Below are positions 17,426 through 26,592 of a DNA stretch of 64,000 nt, piece by piece; positions within the stretch are counted from its first letter, which is position 1, and every line of letters starts with the position of its first letter. The DNA is from Calothrix sp. NIES-3974 (GTDB lineage Bacteria > Cyanobacteriota > Cyanobacteriia > Cyanobacteriales > Nostocaceae), in the NCBI RefSeq assembly GCF_002368395.1, contig NZ_AP018254.1, forward strand, positions 4,216,001 to 4,280,000, given 5' to 3'. The position numbers were made by a program, and so were the translations under genes. The notes under the pieces were generated by a model that was not told the DNA's origin, ran no database searches, and saw nothing but the letters and a program-made list of their open reading frames with translations.

Positions 17426-19909
17426 CTATTCAACCTCAACTAACTGCGATTCATAGTCAATATCGTTCACCTGATTATCAAAGATATTGGGGGTATCTGC
17501 GGGAGTTTCCTGATGATAGATATCAAACTGATGATTGATAATTGGTAATAAAGGCTTAGTCAAACCCATTACCTGTAAATATTCATTAACACTGTGACTA
17601 GCTTGATTATATGTGTTGATTTTTCGAGATAAATTATCAGCCAAATTTTGATTATTGTGGATTTTCTCTATAGCTTCCTTTTCCAAGGTTTGTTCGAGAT
17701 AGTTGCGAGCTTGGGGATATTGTTGTAAAATCACGTCAGCTTGCTGTTTTGCCATCGGCAATAGTTGAACTTTGAGGGTTTGGTTGATGGTTTGGCGAAA
17801 ATTCTTCCGGATAGTTTCGGATACTTTTGGTTCAAAATCCAGCTTTAATAATTGACGAATTGCGGGTTCTGCTTCCACCATACTTTCACTGTCGTATCCC
17901 TGGGAAGTTTGGAGGAGGGTTTGACGAAATTGATAGATGGAAAATGTACCTTCATCGTAAAACCTGGGACTTTCCCGGACAAAGCGATCGCATTCTACAC
18001 TTGCAGCATTAGTAATTGTTTTGATAATCAGATTCTCGATATTTTTGAGTTCCTGTTCAATCCCAATATCATCACCTAATAATCTATACAATTGACGGTA
18101 GTATTCAGCATGACGGATGAGGTGGTATAAACGGGAAAATAAATTATGAATTAATTCCTGGGAGGATGCGGTTAAAATCTCTTCTAACTGGTTTGCTAAA
18201 TAGTAAAAAGCTTCGACTAAAATTGCGAGTAGGGGTGCTGTCGCATTCCGAGGATGGGAAATAGTCGCTTGACGGTATGTTTCCGCGACGGAAAATGTGT
18301 CAAGTAGTTCATCTAAACGACGAATCATCCGTACCTGTAGTTGATGAAAATCTCGCTCAAAGTCTGCATCTAAGTTATTAATAATATTATTAATTTCCTC
18401 GGTTATGTGTTGACAAAAATCCAGCCCAATTTGTTGCAGTTCCAAATTCAGGTGTTGTAATTCCTGATTTTTCATCGCCTCAATTTCGTGGGGTTGACTG
18501 TCTAGATATCTTTGCTGTTCTAAATAGCAGTTTTTCAATTGTATACAAATGGCTGCTAAATCATCGGCTAAATTCTGAAACAACTGGGGACGTTTTTCTT
18601 CTGTCAGATAACGTGTAATTGCAGTCCGAAATTCTTCAATACCACTATCTTGAATTAATTGTCTGATTAGGGGTTCTCCATGTTCGCTGAGAATACGGAT
18701 ATAATTTTCATTGGGAGTTTCGTAACCATTGATAGAAATGCGAAAATTTGTCTGGGAAAGTTTACCAGAGTTCCCACAATAATTATTAAATGCATAGACA
18801 AATTGGGGAGTTTCTTCCTTTCCATTTAAACCCTTAACACTTGCTTGAAAGATAGAATCTAGACCAAATCGATCTTGAAGCGTCGTTTGCTTAACTTGAC
18901 TACCATAAAACCCCAATAAACCACTTGTTTGATAAACACGGTCAGAATCATGAAATTGGGAGGTAATTAAATTTTCTAACCTTTGACGTAGTTGGGAATT
19001 ATACCAAGTCTCATCAATCCGATTAAAGACATAAAAAACGCGATCGCGAATTCCGGGGTTAGCTCGAATTGTTTCTAATAGTTCCGTTTCCTCTTTGGTT
19101 AATTCCCCAGTTGCAGCCGCTTTCAGCACACACACCACCGCAGAGGTGGTCGGGTTTTGAATCCTGGTGTAGGTCAATTGTGCATCCTTGGTAACGGGTG
19201 CATCAATTCCAGGAGTATCAATGATGACGTTACCATCCTGGAGTAAAGGATGATGGCAGTAATATTCAATACGTTTTAGAACCGCACTATTACTACCTCG
19301 TCGCGCGTATCCGGCTGCTTCTTTTAAATTGGTAAAATTAAAATGCTCCATTGAATACATGGCATTTTCCGTTGTATGGATATGTTGACCATTAGCCTTG
19401 TATCCTTCTAATAATAAAGTTAAAGCTTTAGCTTGTTTTGCACGCTCAGATTTGCTTTCTCCCCCTTCCTTTTCAATGATGGCTTGACAATCTTTCTGGA
19501 GTGAATCAATAATCTCTCTTTGATTAATATTAATATTGGTGATATTTTTCAAGCCTAATTCCTGACAGATTAACATCACCTGCTCCCGGACTTCCGCTTC
19601 GCTTAAAAAAGTTAAAACAACCCTTTCTTTATCCAATTCTGCATATTCAATTTTACATTCCGTCCCCGTCGCATGACCTTCCGCACTATATAATAATTCC
19701 CGTTCCAACAAGGCATTAATTAACATGGATTTACCAGCGCTAAATGCACCAGCAAAGACAATTTCAAACTTGGGAGAAATAGCTTTAGATAGAGAGGTTT
19801 TAACTGCACTAGTATCCAGTTTCCGTAGAGATGGTTCCTGCTGGACAAGCTGTAAAATACTTTCGACCCCAGCGCTAATTTGATTAGTGTGTGAAGATGC
19901 GACTGACAT
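17426..19909 (-). CDS. Bacterial dynamin-like GTPase
   Basis: This 827-aa protein has a dynamin-type GTPase domain: G1 P-loop GAFSAGKS (residues 54-61), a G2 Thr in GHATGTECK, G3 DTPGIDAP and a G4-like NRID. A long helical region follows (about 440-780) with coiled-coil stretches and a central hydrophobic segment (APLLAILVEAFYYLANQLEEIL, about 555-580) that could be the membrane-interacting paddle. Bacterial dynamins remodel membranes or take part in envelope stress and phage response. The role here is unknown. The gene is followed on the same strand by KGK and HNH genes. Apart from a purine-rich GGTGAGGAA about 40 nt upstream, no ribosome binding site is clear. Confidence 0.88.
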   Translation of the reverse strand: MSVASSHTNQISAGVESILQLVQQEPSLRKLDTSAVKTSLSKAISPKFEIVFAGAFSAGKSMLINALLERELLYSAEGHATGTECKIEYAELDKERVVLTFLSEAEVREQVMLICQELGLKNITNININQREIIDSLQKDCQAIIEKEGGESKSERAKQAKALTLLLEGYKANGQHIHTTENAMYSMEHFNFTNLKEAAGYARRGSNSAVLKRIEYYCHHPLLQDGNVIIDTPGIDAPVTKDAQLTYTRIQNPTTSAVVCVLKAAATGELTKEETELLETIRANPGIRDRVFYVFNRIDETWYNSQLRQRLENLITSQFHDSDRVYQTSGLLGFYGSQVKQTTLQDRFGLDSIFQASVKGLNGKEETPQFVYAFNNYCGNSGKLSQTNFRISINGYETPNENYIRILSEHGEPLIRQLIQDSGIEEFRTAITRYLTEEKRPQLFQNLADDLAAICIQLKNCYLEQQRYLDSQPHEIEAMKNQELQHLNLELQQIGLDFCQHITEEINNIINNLDADFERDFHQLQVRMIRRLDELLDTFSVAETYRQATISHPRNATAPLLAILVEAFYYLANQLEEILTASSQELIHNLFSRLYHLIRHAEYYRQLYRLLGDDIGIEQELKNIENLIIKTITNAASVECDRFVRESPRFYDEGTFSIYQFRQTLLQTSQGYDSESMVEAEPAIRQLLKLDFEPKVSETIRKNFRQTINQTLKVQLLPMAKQQADVILQQYPQARNYLEQTLEKEAIEKIHNNQNLADNLSRKINTYNQASHSVNEYLQVMGLTKPLLPIINHQFDIYHQETPADTPNIFDNQVNDIDYESQLVEVE

Positions 19910-20164
19910 GGTGAGGAATTATGATAATTGATGTTACTTCCCCATATTTTAAGAACTAGGTTCCGAGAGTTGGCTCAGTATAATTACCATGAGGTTAGAT
20001 GCAATCTTCCATTGTTGGAAAAACTACTATTCCTGCATTTGGAGCAAATTCCTCAAACTTACAGGGAGTAGGGATTAGGGAGAGAAGGAAAATTAATCCG
20101 TCACTCAAGACTTATAAATTACTCTTTTCACCACCCACCCACTTAAACTCTACACACACACTTA

Positions 20165-20700
20165 TCAAGAATTATCCCCCAACCCTGATAACCAGGCATT
20201 TAAATCAGCCATACTTGTAAAATCAAGCAAAGCCTCACCCAAACTTTCCAATTGTTCCCAAGAGAGAGACTCAACTTGTTGACACACCTGCTGAGGCGAT
20301 TCTCCAACTCTTCGAGTTAATAAACGTGAATTCGACGGATTGTAAACGCTACAATCCCTGTGAATCAATGATTTCGCAAGTTAAGGTTTAAAGTAACCTC
20401 ATCCATTAGTTGAGAACAAAGTCAATAACTGACTAATTCCAGGTTTAATGATTTTATTCTCAGCATACTAGGAGGTTTTTAAAAACTTCTATTTCCTATG
20501 AATGATACTGGACAAGAGTTTCAGGCTTTATAACTCATCGAACTCACGTTAATAAACGTAAAACAAGCGATTTTTCCCCTTCGGCAAAAATCTCACGCTA
20601 AACTCGCGTTTCTTGTAATGTAATTCCCAACATTTGTTCTAACTCCCGTTGAGCAAATCTCGAAGCATGAAAGTATTGCTTGCAGATTACACCGACCTGA
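20165..20700 (-). pseudogene. DUF4351-type (Rpn-family) gene, inactivated by an inserted element
   Basis: Reading the minus strand from about 20700, the frame gives KQYFHASRFAQRELEQMLGITLQETRV, a TAG where relatives have Tyr, then REIFAEGEKSLVLRLLT. At that point a 222-bp element interrupts. After it the frame resumes as RLLTRRVGESPQQVCQQVESLSWEQLESLGEALLDFTSMADLNAWLSG, the classic DUF4351 C-terminus, and stops at 20165. The N-terminal nuclease domain is missing or too decayed to recognise. So the gene has at least a nonsense codon, an insertion and an N-terminal loss. The 67-aa open frame at 20165-20368 starts inside the inserted element. Confidence 0.75.
20326..20547. mobile_element. 222-bp MITE-like insertion with 10-bp target duplication
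   Basis: The element starts GTGAATTCGACG and ends CATCGAACTCAC, terminal inverted repeats matching at 10 of 12 positions. It is flanked on both sides by the identical 10-bp sequence GTTAATAAAC (20316-20325 and 20548-20557). Removing the element and one flank restores the DUF4351 reading frame exactly (LVLRLLT joined to RRVGE). An 8-bp perfect stem (GGATTGTA / TACAATCC) lies just inside the left end. There is no coding capacity, so it must depend on a transposase elsewhere. A 10-bp duplication would fit an IS4-like source (inference). Confidence 0.82.
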
Positions 20701-20972
20701 CTTTACGAGATATTAGGAAATTAGCGATCGCTCATCTTTACGGATAGCTTACCTGCATTTCTCATTCCTATCACAGTAAGCATTTCCCCACTTCCTGTAA
20801 ATTTTAGGGGTTTGCGAGAAATCCAAGAAAGTGTAAATTCATGATTTGGTATTGCTGATTCAATGCATAAAAACGATTTTTGTGATATCACCATCCTGGT
20901 GGAGATATAGTCGTGCTATTTCTCCCTGGAAAACCTGAAACTTTCAACCCATAATCCCAAATCACCTTTTAG

Positions 20973-21932
20973 ATGCGCTCCGCGCAGTTTCTGGAAAAGA
21001 TGCAAACCCAAATATCCCCTACCAACAAAATTCAAATTCCCCCACCCTTACAACCTGGAGATTTATTACATGTGATTGCTCCCAGTGGTACACTGCGAGA
21101 AACCGAATGGTTTCAACGCGGTTTACAAATTTGGCGATCGCGTGGTTATCGTTTAGAGGTAATTCCCGATATTCAAGCTCAGTGGGGTTATTTAGCGGGA
21201 ACCGATGAATTACGTCGTCATTATCTGGATGCAGCTTGGCATAATCCAGAATGTAAAGGTATATTGTGTGCCCGGGGTGGCTTTGGTAGCACTAGATTAC
21301 TAGAACAATGGAATTTTCAAGACCAGTATCCCGGTAATCACCAAGTTCAACCTAAATGGTTAATTGGATTTTCCGATATTACTGCTTTGCTGTGGAGTCT
21401 ATACAAAGCCGGTATTTCCGGGTTACATGCACCCGTACTAACCACCTTAGCCGCAGAACCGGAATGGAGTCAAAAGCGTCTATTTGATTGGGTGGAAGGA
21501 CGAGGTATATCTGCTCTCCAAGGAACTGGATGGGGGGGAGAAATCGTCACCGGAACCCTGATTCCCGCAAATTTAACGGTCGCAACCCATCTCCTGGGAA
21601 CTCCCTTCCAGCCTAATTTTGAAGGAGCCATATTAGCCATTGAAGATGTGGGAGAAGCACCCTACCGCATTGACCGTATGTTAACCCAGTGGCGCATGAG
21701 TGGTATATTTAAGCAAATCAAAGGGATTGCCATCGGTAGATTCAGTCAATGTCAACCACCAGCCCATATTCCCAGTTTTCGAGTCGAAGAAGTATTACGC
21801 GATCGCCTGGGTGATTTGCATATACCTGTGGTTTCCCATCTGGATTTCGGTCACGACGGTTGCAATGCTGCTTTACCTGTCGGTATCACCGTCACCCTCG
21901 ATCCCCAGCAGGGAATTTTAGATTTTCAGTAG
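20973..21932 (+). CDS. ldcA: LD-carboxypeptidase (peptidase S66, muramoyltetrapeptide carboxypeptidase)
   Basis: This 319-aa protein has S66 family features: LQPGDLLHVIAPSG at the start, ARGGFGSTRLL, the nucleophile Ser in GFSDIT (about 133), the Glu in LAIEDVGEAPYRIDRML (about 222) and the His in FGHDGCNAALPVG (about 293), making the Ser-Glu-His triad. The enzyme removes the terminal D-Ala from the cytoplasmic murein tetrapeptide during peptidoglycan recycling. The ATG at 20973 gives a short N-terminal extension; the next ATG (MQTQISP) ten codons later is an equally good start. Stand-alone gene. Confidence 0.92.
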   Translation: MRSAQFLEKMQTQISPTNKIQIPPPLQPGDLLHVIAPSGTLRETEWFQRGLQIWRSRGYRLEVIPDIQAQWGYLAGTDELRRHYLDAAWHNPECKGILCARGGFGSTRLLEQWNFQDQYPGNHQVQPKWLIGFSDITALLWSLYKAGISGLHAPVLTTLAAEPEWSQKRLFDWVEGRGISALQGTGWGGEIVTGTLIPANLTVATHLLGTPFQPNFEGAILAIEDVGEAPYRIDRMLTQWRMSGIFKQIKGIAIGRFSQCQPPAHIPSFRVEEVLRDRLGDLHIPVVSHLDFGHDGCNAALPVGITVTLDPQQGILDFQ

Positions 21933-22513
21933 ATTGGTTCAAAAGTCAAAATCTAAAAGTTAATAGAGAATCCACATCAACTCGTTGGTAAAAAGTTCAG
22001 CTTTTATCGGTGTTTAGTGTAAGACGGGTATTCTGCCAAAAAACTTCTTCCGTAATTCGTAGTTCATAATTACGAATTACGGTAAGCCCTTGATTCGTGG
22101 AATTGATTAGTTATTTAAATCTGTAAAAAGGCAAAATTTGTCATTTCCTCAGTCCCTTACGCTTATTGACAAAAAAATGATGCCTATTCTCAATATTAAT
22201 GACTCTATTCTCAATTTATTCACGTGATTATAGTACTTTCAAGACTGATATTGACATCTTGACAAATCCCAAATAGCATAGTGTAAAGTTGTGGCTTAGT
22301 TGCGTCAAGTCAAAGCTGCTTAATTTTTCTTCACTAACAAAAATCATTGCGACTTTGTTAGCGATCGCGAGTTTTATTTATTGGTGCTTTAGGTACTATT
22401 GGGAATCTCATCCATAATCTTCAATGAATCGACCCTTCGTTTCCCCAGTAACCTTCAATAATCAACAAAAGTGGTTTTTCCTACACCCTACTACCTAAAC
22501 CAAAAAACAATTT
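21933..22513. other. Spacer with a perfect 12-bp inverted repeat
   Basis: This is a convergent spacer after ldcA and before the TPR-glycosyltransferase. It contains CCGTAATTCGTA / TACGAATTACGG at 22050-22082 with a 9-nt loop. The stem lacks a T run, so it is more likely a repeat than a classical terminator. No gene is seen in the rest. Confidence 0.5.
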
Positions 22514-23734
22514 TCACAACCCACCTACTGATTTAAATTTTGTCAAACTAAATCCCATTTCTTGCAGTCCTTGACGGAGACGAACAGCTTCCAGGGGGTT
22601 ACTTTTTTCGTGTAGAGCGATCGCTTTTTGAAAGGCAATCATACTGGCCTCCACGTTACCAACTTTTAACCAGGTGACACCCAAATTCTGGTAAGCATCG
22701 GCAAAATAGGGATTAACCTGCAAAGCCCGTTGATAGGCTTTAATTGCGTCCGTATACAATTTCATTTCCTTGAGAACCATCCCTAGATTGTAATTACCAG
22801 TAGCAAAGTAGGGATCGATTTTAATTGCCATTTCATAGGCACTTTTGGCTGCGGTTAAATTTCCCGTTTCCTTGTAGAGATTACCCAAATTATTATAGGC
22901 AGCCAATTTCAACATTGGGTATACTAATAACTTGGTGGCTGCTTGATAATGGGAAATCGCCTGGGCATAATCCTGCACCCGTGTATAGGCAATACCCAAA
23001 TGGTAGTGTAGCTCATACATCACATCCGTATTCGCCTGCTTAGAAGCAATTCCCCGCTTTAATAAATCTATCCCTTCAGCACACTTACCCAATTCCACAT
23101 ACAAAGCCCCCAACTTACTACAAGTATAGGAGTCATTTGGATGCTCCGCTAAGAATTTTTCCATGATTGCCTGGGCTGTGGCAAACTTATTTTGACTGGC
23201 GATCGCACTTGGTGTATAGCCACTATGTAAAATCGCCACATCAGTCAAATGGCCAATTTGCCAATCCGGTTCCCTCTGCAAAAGCGCAATCACACTATCA
23301 TCAATAATGGCATGGTAGGGACGGGAAAAACGGATTTGGGGATGGCGACGAAATAACCGAGATACCATCGAATAGGGAGATTGTCGCGCACCCACTTCCC
23401 GTCGGAGCAAATTAATCAAAACATAATCCTGATTAACAGCGATCGCTTCGCGAATCTTTTCACCCATCCTTGGAACTAAAGTTTCATCCGCATCCAAAAC
23501 CAACACCCAATCCCCAGAAACGTATTCTAAAGCCTGATTGCGAGCTGCGCTAAAATCATCACACCAGGGGAAATGATACACCTGTGCACCGAATTGGTTG
23601 GCGATTTCCACCGTTTTATCAGTAGAACCAGTATCCAGAATTACTATTTCATCCACCGTATCGACCACACTCTGCAAACACCCAGGTAGGGCTGTTTCTT
23701 CGTTTTTGACAATCATGCACAGGCTTAATTTCAT
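22514..23734 (-). CDS. Family 2 glycosyltransferase with C-terminal TPR repeats
   Basis: This 406-aa protein has a GT-A domain (1-230): MKLSLCMIVKNEETALPGCLQSV, VILDTGSTDKTVEIA, FSAARNQALEYVSGDWVLVLDADE with the metal-binding DAD, and the SRLFRRHPQIRFSRPYHAII acceptor region. TPR units follow (about 235-385), including AKSAYEMAIKIDPYFATGNYNLGMVLKEM and AYQRALQVNPYFADAYQNLGV. Such fusions are common in cyanobacteria and are presumed to glycosylate proteins or lipids; the acceptor is unknown. The ATG has no strong ribosome binding site. Confidence 0.9.
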   Translation of the reverse strand: MKLSLCMIVKNEETALPGCLQSVVDTVDEIVILDTGSTDKTVEIANQFGAQVYHFPWCDDFSAARNQALEYVSGDWVLVLDADETLVPRMGEKIREAIAVNQDYVLINLLRREVGARQSPYSMVSRLFRRHPQIRFSRPYHAIIDDSVIALLQREPDWQIGHLTDVAILHSGYTPSAIASQNKFATAQAIMEKFLAEHPNDSYTCSKLGALYVELGKCAEGIDLLKRGIASKQANTDVMYELHYHLGIAYTRVQDYAQAISHYQAATKLLVYPMLKLAAYNNLGNLYKETGNLTAAKSAYEMAIKIDPYFATGNYNLGMVLKEMKLYTDAIKAYQRALQVNPYFADAYQNLGVTWLKVGNVEASMIAFQKAIALHEKSNPLEAVRLRQGLQEMGFSLTKFKSVGGL

Positions 23735-23884
23735 GGCGTTCTCATCATTGGATGGTTTGCAATTAATCTTAGACCATTTTGGATTTTAGATTTTAGATTT
23801 TGGATTACCAGGGTTGCTAAATTTCGGCATGATTATAATTATTTACATTTTGTCTTAAAACCAAAATTATCGTAAACATGATGT

Positions 23885-23909
23885 AGAGACGTAGCATGGC
23901 TACGTCTCT
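23885..23909. repeat. AGAGACGTAGC palindrome
   Basis: Perfect 11-bp arms AGAGACGTAGC / GCTACGTCTCT enclose a 3-nt loop. The same palindrome recurs at 53279-53303. Variants built on GAGACG...CGTCTC occur at 26145-26166, 26445-26466, 36765-36815, 39345-39366, near 60570-60600 and near 62528-62555. It is a dispersed repeat of spacers. Confidence 0.7.
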
Positions 23910-24028
23910 GCACAACGCCAAATTTTCAATTCATACTGATATTCTGCAACGCCAGATTCGCCTGCGGATATACCAATATTCACCCTCCAAACGTATTATT
24001 AATCACATCATTCCCGTCCTTTTTTCCC

Positions 24029-25972
24029 CTATTCTTGGGCAACAGGCTCGGCGAAGCTCCGTTTCTGGTCTTGAGGATTTACGTAAATCTTCTCAGGTAT
24101 CGTCGTATATTCAGCCACAATCTGTCTAAATTGTTCCCCTTCAATTGTTTCCTGTTCAATCAATAAATCCACCAAGCGGTCAACTAAAGCTCGATTTTCG
24201 CGAATAATTCGCCGAGCTTCGGTATAACATTCCTGGGAGATTTCCCGGACTTTACGGTCAATTTTCACCGCCATTTCCTCTGAATATTCATTACGTGTCA
24301 CCCAGTCACGACCGAGGAAAACGTCTTGATTTTGGCTTTCTAAAGCCACTAAACCCAAATCGGTCATCCCGTACATCGTGGCCATTTTTCGAGCTAAATT
24401 TGTAACCGCCTTCAGGTCTCCACTTGCACCACCAGTCACTTCCGCTTCGCCAAATACTTCCACTTCGCAGGCTTTACCACCCAAGGTCATGGTGATATGG
24501 TCCTTCATCCAAGCAAGGGTATACAATCCACTGTCAATAATTTCTTCGTTGAAGATTTGTTGGGAAAAGCCGCCAACTCCTCCAGAACGGGGAATAATTG
24601 TGACTTTGTTGAGGGGGTCAGAATGGGGTAAAAGGGTTGCAAGTAAGGCGTGACCGATTTCATGGTAGGCGATGATGCGTTTTTTCTTACTATCTAACAG
24701 GGGATTCATCATCAATCCAATGGTTAGACGGTCAATTGCGTCATCGATTTCCACCTGGGTAATCATGTCCTTACGTCGTCGTGCGGTTAAAATGGCTGCT
24801 TCGTTGAGTAGGTTTGCCAAATCCGCTCCAGTAAATCCCGGTGTGCGTCTTGCAACGACCTCCAGGGAAACAGCTGGGTCAAGTTTTTTATTCCGAGCAT
24901 GGACTTTTAAAATAGCCAAGCGTCCTTTGCGGTCAGGAGCATCCACAATCACCTGTCGGTCAAATCGTCCGGGACGTAGCAAAGCCGCATCTAAGACATC
25001 AGGACGGTTCGTCGCAGCAATAATGATAATTCCCGTATTACCTTCAAACCCATCCATTTCCGTCAGTAATTGGTTGAGGGTTTGTTCCCGTTCGTCGTTT
25101 CCTCCTCCAATACCTGCACCCCGTTGCCGACCAACTGCGTCGATTTCGTCAATAAAAATCAGACAAGGAGCATTATCTTTTGCTTTTTTAAATAAATCGC
25201 GGACACGGGAAGCACCGACACCAACGAACATTTCCACGAATTCCGAACCGGAAATACTGAAAAAGGGAACACCAGCTTCTCCTGCGATCGCTTTTGCCAG
25301 CATGGTTTTACCGGTACCGGGGGGACCAACTAACAATACACCCTTGGGAATCCTAGCACCAACGGCGGTAAATTTTTCTGGTTGTTTGAGGAAAGTGACA
25401 ACTTCCTGCAATTCTTCCTTCGCTTCTTCAATTCCAGCCACATCGTCAAAAACAATACCTGTTTTCGCTTCCATTTGGAAGCGTGCTCTGGTCTTGCCAA
25501 AATTCATCGCTTGACTGGAAGCATTACTAGAACGGCGGACAACTAAAATCATCAACGCCAGTAAGGGCAAAATCCACATTAAATTAATTAACAGGCTGAT
25601 GGCAGCTCGACCATTTGCCGATGAAACCTGGGAAGTCTCCACCCGATTTTCCCGCAACTTACGAATTAATTCTGGATTCCGATTTAATAATCGGACTTCC
25701 CGTGGGGGGGTATTTTCTTTATCTCCTTCCAAATAAACCCGCGCAGTTTGTTCGGACTCATCAAATTTAACTTCTCTAACCTTACCTGCTTCAATACTTC
25801 TAATCAAATCCCCGTAGGTAAATTCCTGACCATTCCTCTGGTTTTGAGCAACCGCCGATTGTCCGCCAAATGTTCCTGGCAATACCAATAAACTTACCGC
25901 AAACGCGCTTGCTAACGCAAAGCGTTTCCCTGGATTTGATTTCATCGCAGTTTTGTTGTCCACACTTCCCAT
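24029..25972 (-). CDS. ftsH: ATP-dependent zinc metalloprotease FtsH
   Basis: This roughly 647-aa protein, counted from ATG 25972, is a membrane-anchored AAA+ protease. A signal-like helix ([18 protein letters not shown]) is followed by a short periplasmic/lumenal domain, a second transmembrane helix ([19 protein letters not shown]) and the AAA domain. The latter has Walker A GPPGTGKT (about 216-223), Walker [13 protein letters not shown] and the [23 protein letters not shown]. The M41 zinc site HEIGH is at about 437-441. Cyanobacteria encode four FtsH paralogues that degrade damaged thylakoid and plasma membrane proteins; which one this is cannot be decided here. I chose 25972 because AAGGG precedes it. 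A GTG at 26023 and an ATG at 25945 are alternatives. Confidence 0.95.
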   Translation of the reverse strand: MGSVDNKTAMKSNPGKRFALASAFAVSLLVLPGTFGGQSAVAQNQRNGQEFTYGDLIRSIEAGKVREVKFDESEQTARVYLEGDKENTPPREVRLLNRNPELIRKLRENRVETSQVSSANGRAAISLLINLMWILPLLALMILVVRRSSNASSQAMNFGKTRARFQMEAKTGIVFDDVAGIEEAKEELQEVVTFLKQPEKFTAVGARIPKGVLLVGPPGTGKTMLAKAIAGEAGVPFFSISGSEFVEMFVGVGASRVRDLFKKAKDNAPCLIFIDEIDAVGRQRGAGIGGGNDEREQTLNQLLTEMDGFEGNTGIIIIAATNRPDVLDAALLRPGRFDRQVIVDAPDRKGRLAILKVHARNKKLDPAVSLEVVARRTPGFTGADLANLLNEAAILTARRRKDMITQVEIDDAIDRLTIGLMMNPLLDSKKKRIIAYHEIGHALLATLLPHSDPLNKVTIIPRSGGVGGFSQQIFNEEIIDSGLYTLAWMKDHITMTLGGKACEVEVFGEAEVTGGASGDLKAVTNLARKMATMYGMTDLGLVALESQNQDVFLGRDWVTRNEYSEEMAVKIDRKVREISQECYTEARRIIRENRALVDRLVDLLIEQETIEGEQFRQIVAEYTTIPEKIYVNPQDQKRSFAEPVAQE

Positions 25973-26130
25973 AACAATTACCCTTGGTTTGTTGCCAAAA
26001 ACTGCACCCAGTCGAAAAATCACTCAACTTGTGTGCATTTGCGCGGCAATTTCATAAATATATCCTTTCCTATCTAGTTTAGCTTCCCCAACTCAAAGAA
26101 TGCAGGATCGACAATCACTCGCGGAAAAAT

Positions 26131-26186
26131 AGGGAGTCGGGAGTGGAGACGACCCGGTGGATCGTCTCCAGGGGAGTCGGGAGTAG
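26131..26186 (+). repeat. 56-bp direct repeat, copy 1
   Basis: AGGGAGTCGGGAGTGGAGAC begins this block. It carries a palindrome (GAGACGACCC...GATCGTCTC) and a second GGAGTCGGGAGTAG. An almost identical block lies exactly 300 bp downstream at 26431-26486. Both lie between ftsH and the site-2 protease gene. Confidence 0.7.
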
Positions 26187-26430
26187 TAATGAACTATCGG
26201 GACTTAAACATTTTTGAGGTAGAAATAAGCCTCAAACCTATACAGAAAAAGGGAAATACATTACAGGCTCAAAAATGCTTGAAACTCTGATATGGGAAGA
26301 GACTAGTCAAAACAATGTCAAAGCCTTTCTGTATATACATTTGAGTATTTTTATAGCTACTTTTTGTCTAAGTCCCACTATTTTTTTGTTTGGTTGTGTC
26401 CAAGATGATGTGGGAGACTCACTGGAAAAT

Positions 26431-26486
26431 AGGGAGTCGGGAGTAGAGACGACCCACCGGGTCGTCTCCAGGGGGGTCGGGAGTAG
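26431..26486 (+). repeat. 56-bp direct repeat, copy 2
   Basis: This is the partner of the block at 26131-26186. Here the palindrome core is GACGACCCACCGGGTCGTC, a better inverted repeat than in copy 1. It lies about 105 bp before the M50 start, so it could influence expression of that gene; there is no direct evidence. Confidence 0.7.
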
Positions 26487-26592
26487 ATACCCACCCCTCA
26501 TATTTAATGGGATAGACCACTAGCATGGAAAATTCATTTAATATCTTAATAAAGTGGGCTAACGCGCAGAAATATTATAAAGGTTTTAGTCA

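Noticed and set aside
20640-20760. Plus-strand YTDLTLRDIRKLAIAHLYG resembling a Rho-N/SAP motif
   Set aside because: Only about 20 residues before a stop, and the opposite strand has the better match (DUF4351-type protein).
24672-25514. Open frame of 280 codons on the plus strand inside ftsH
   Set aside because: It is the antisense shadow of the conserved FtsH AAA domain; its composition (Ser/Arg/Pro-rich) and lack of start signals are those of a reverse-complement frame.
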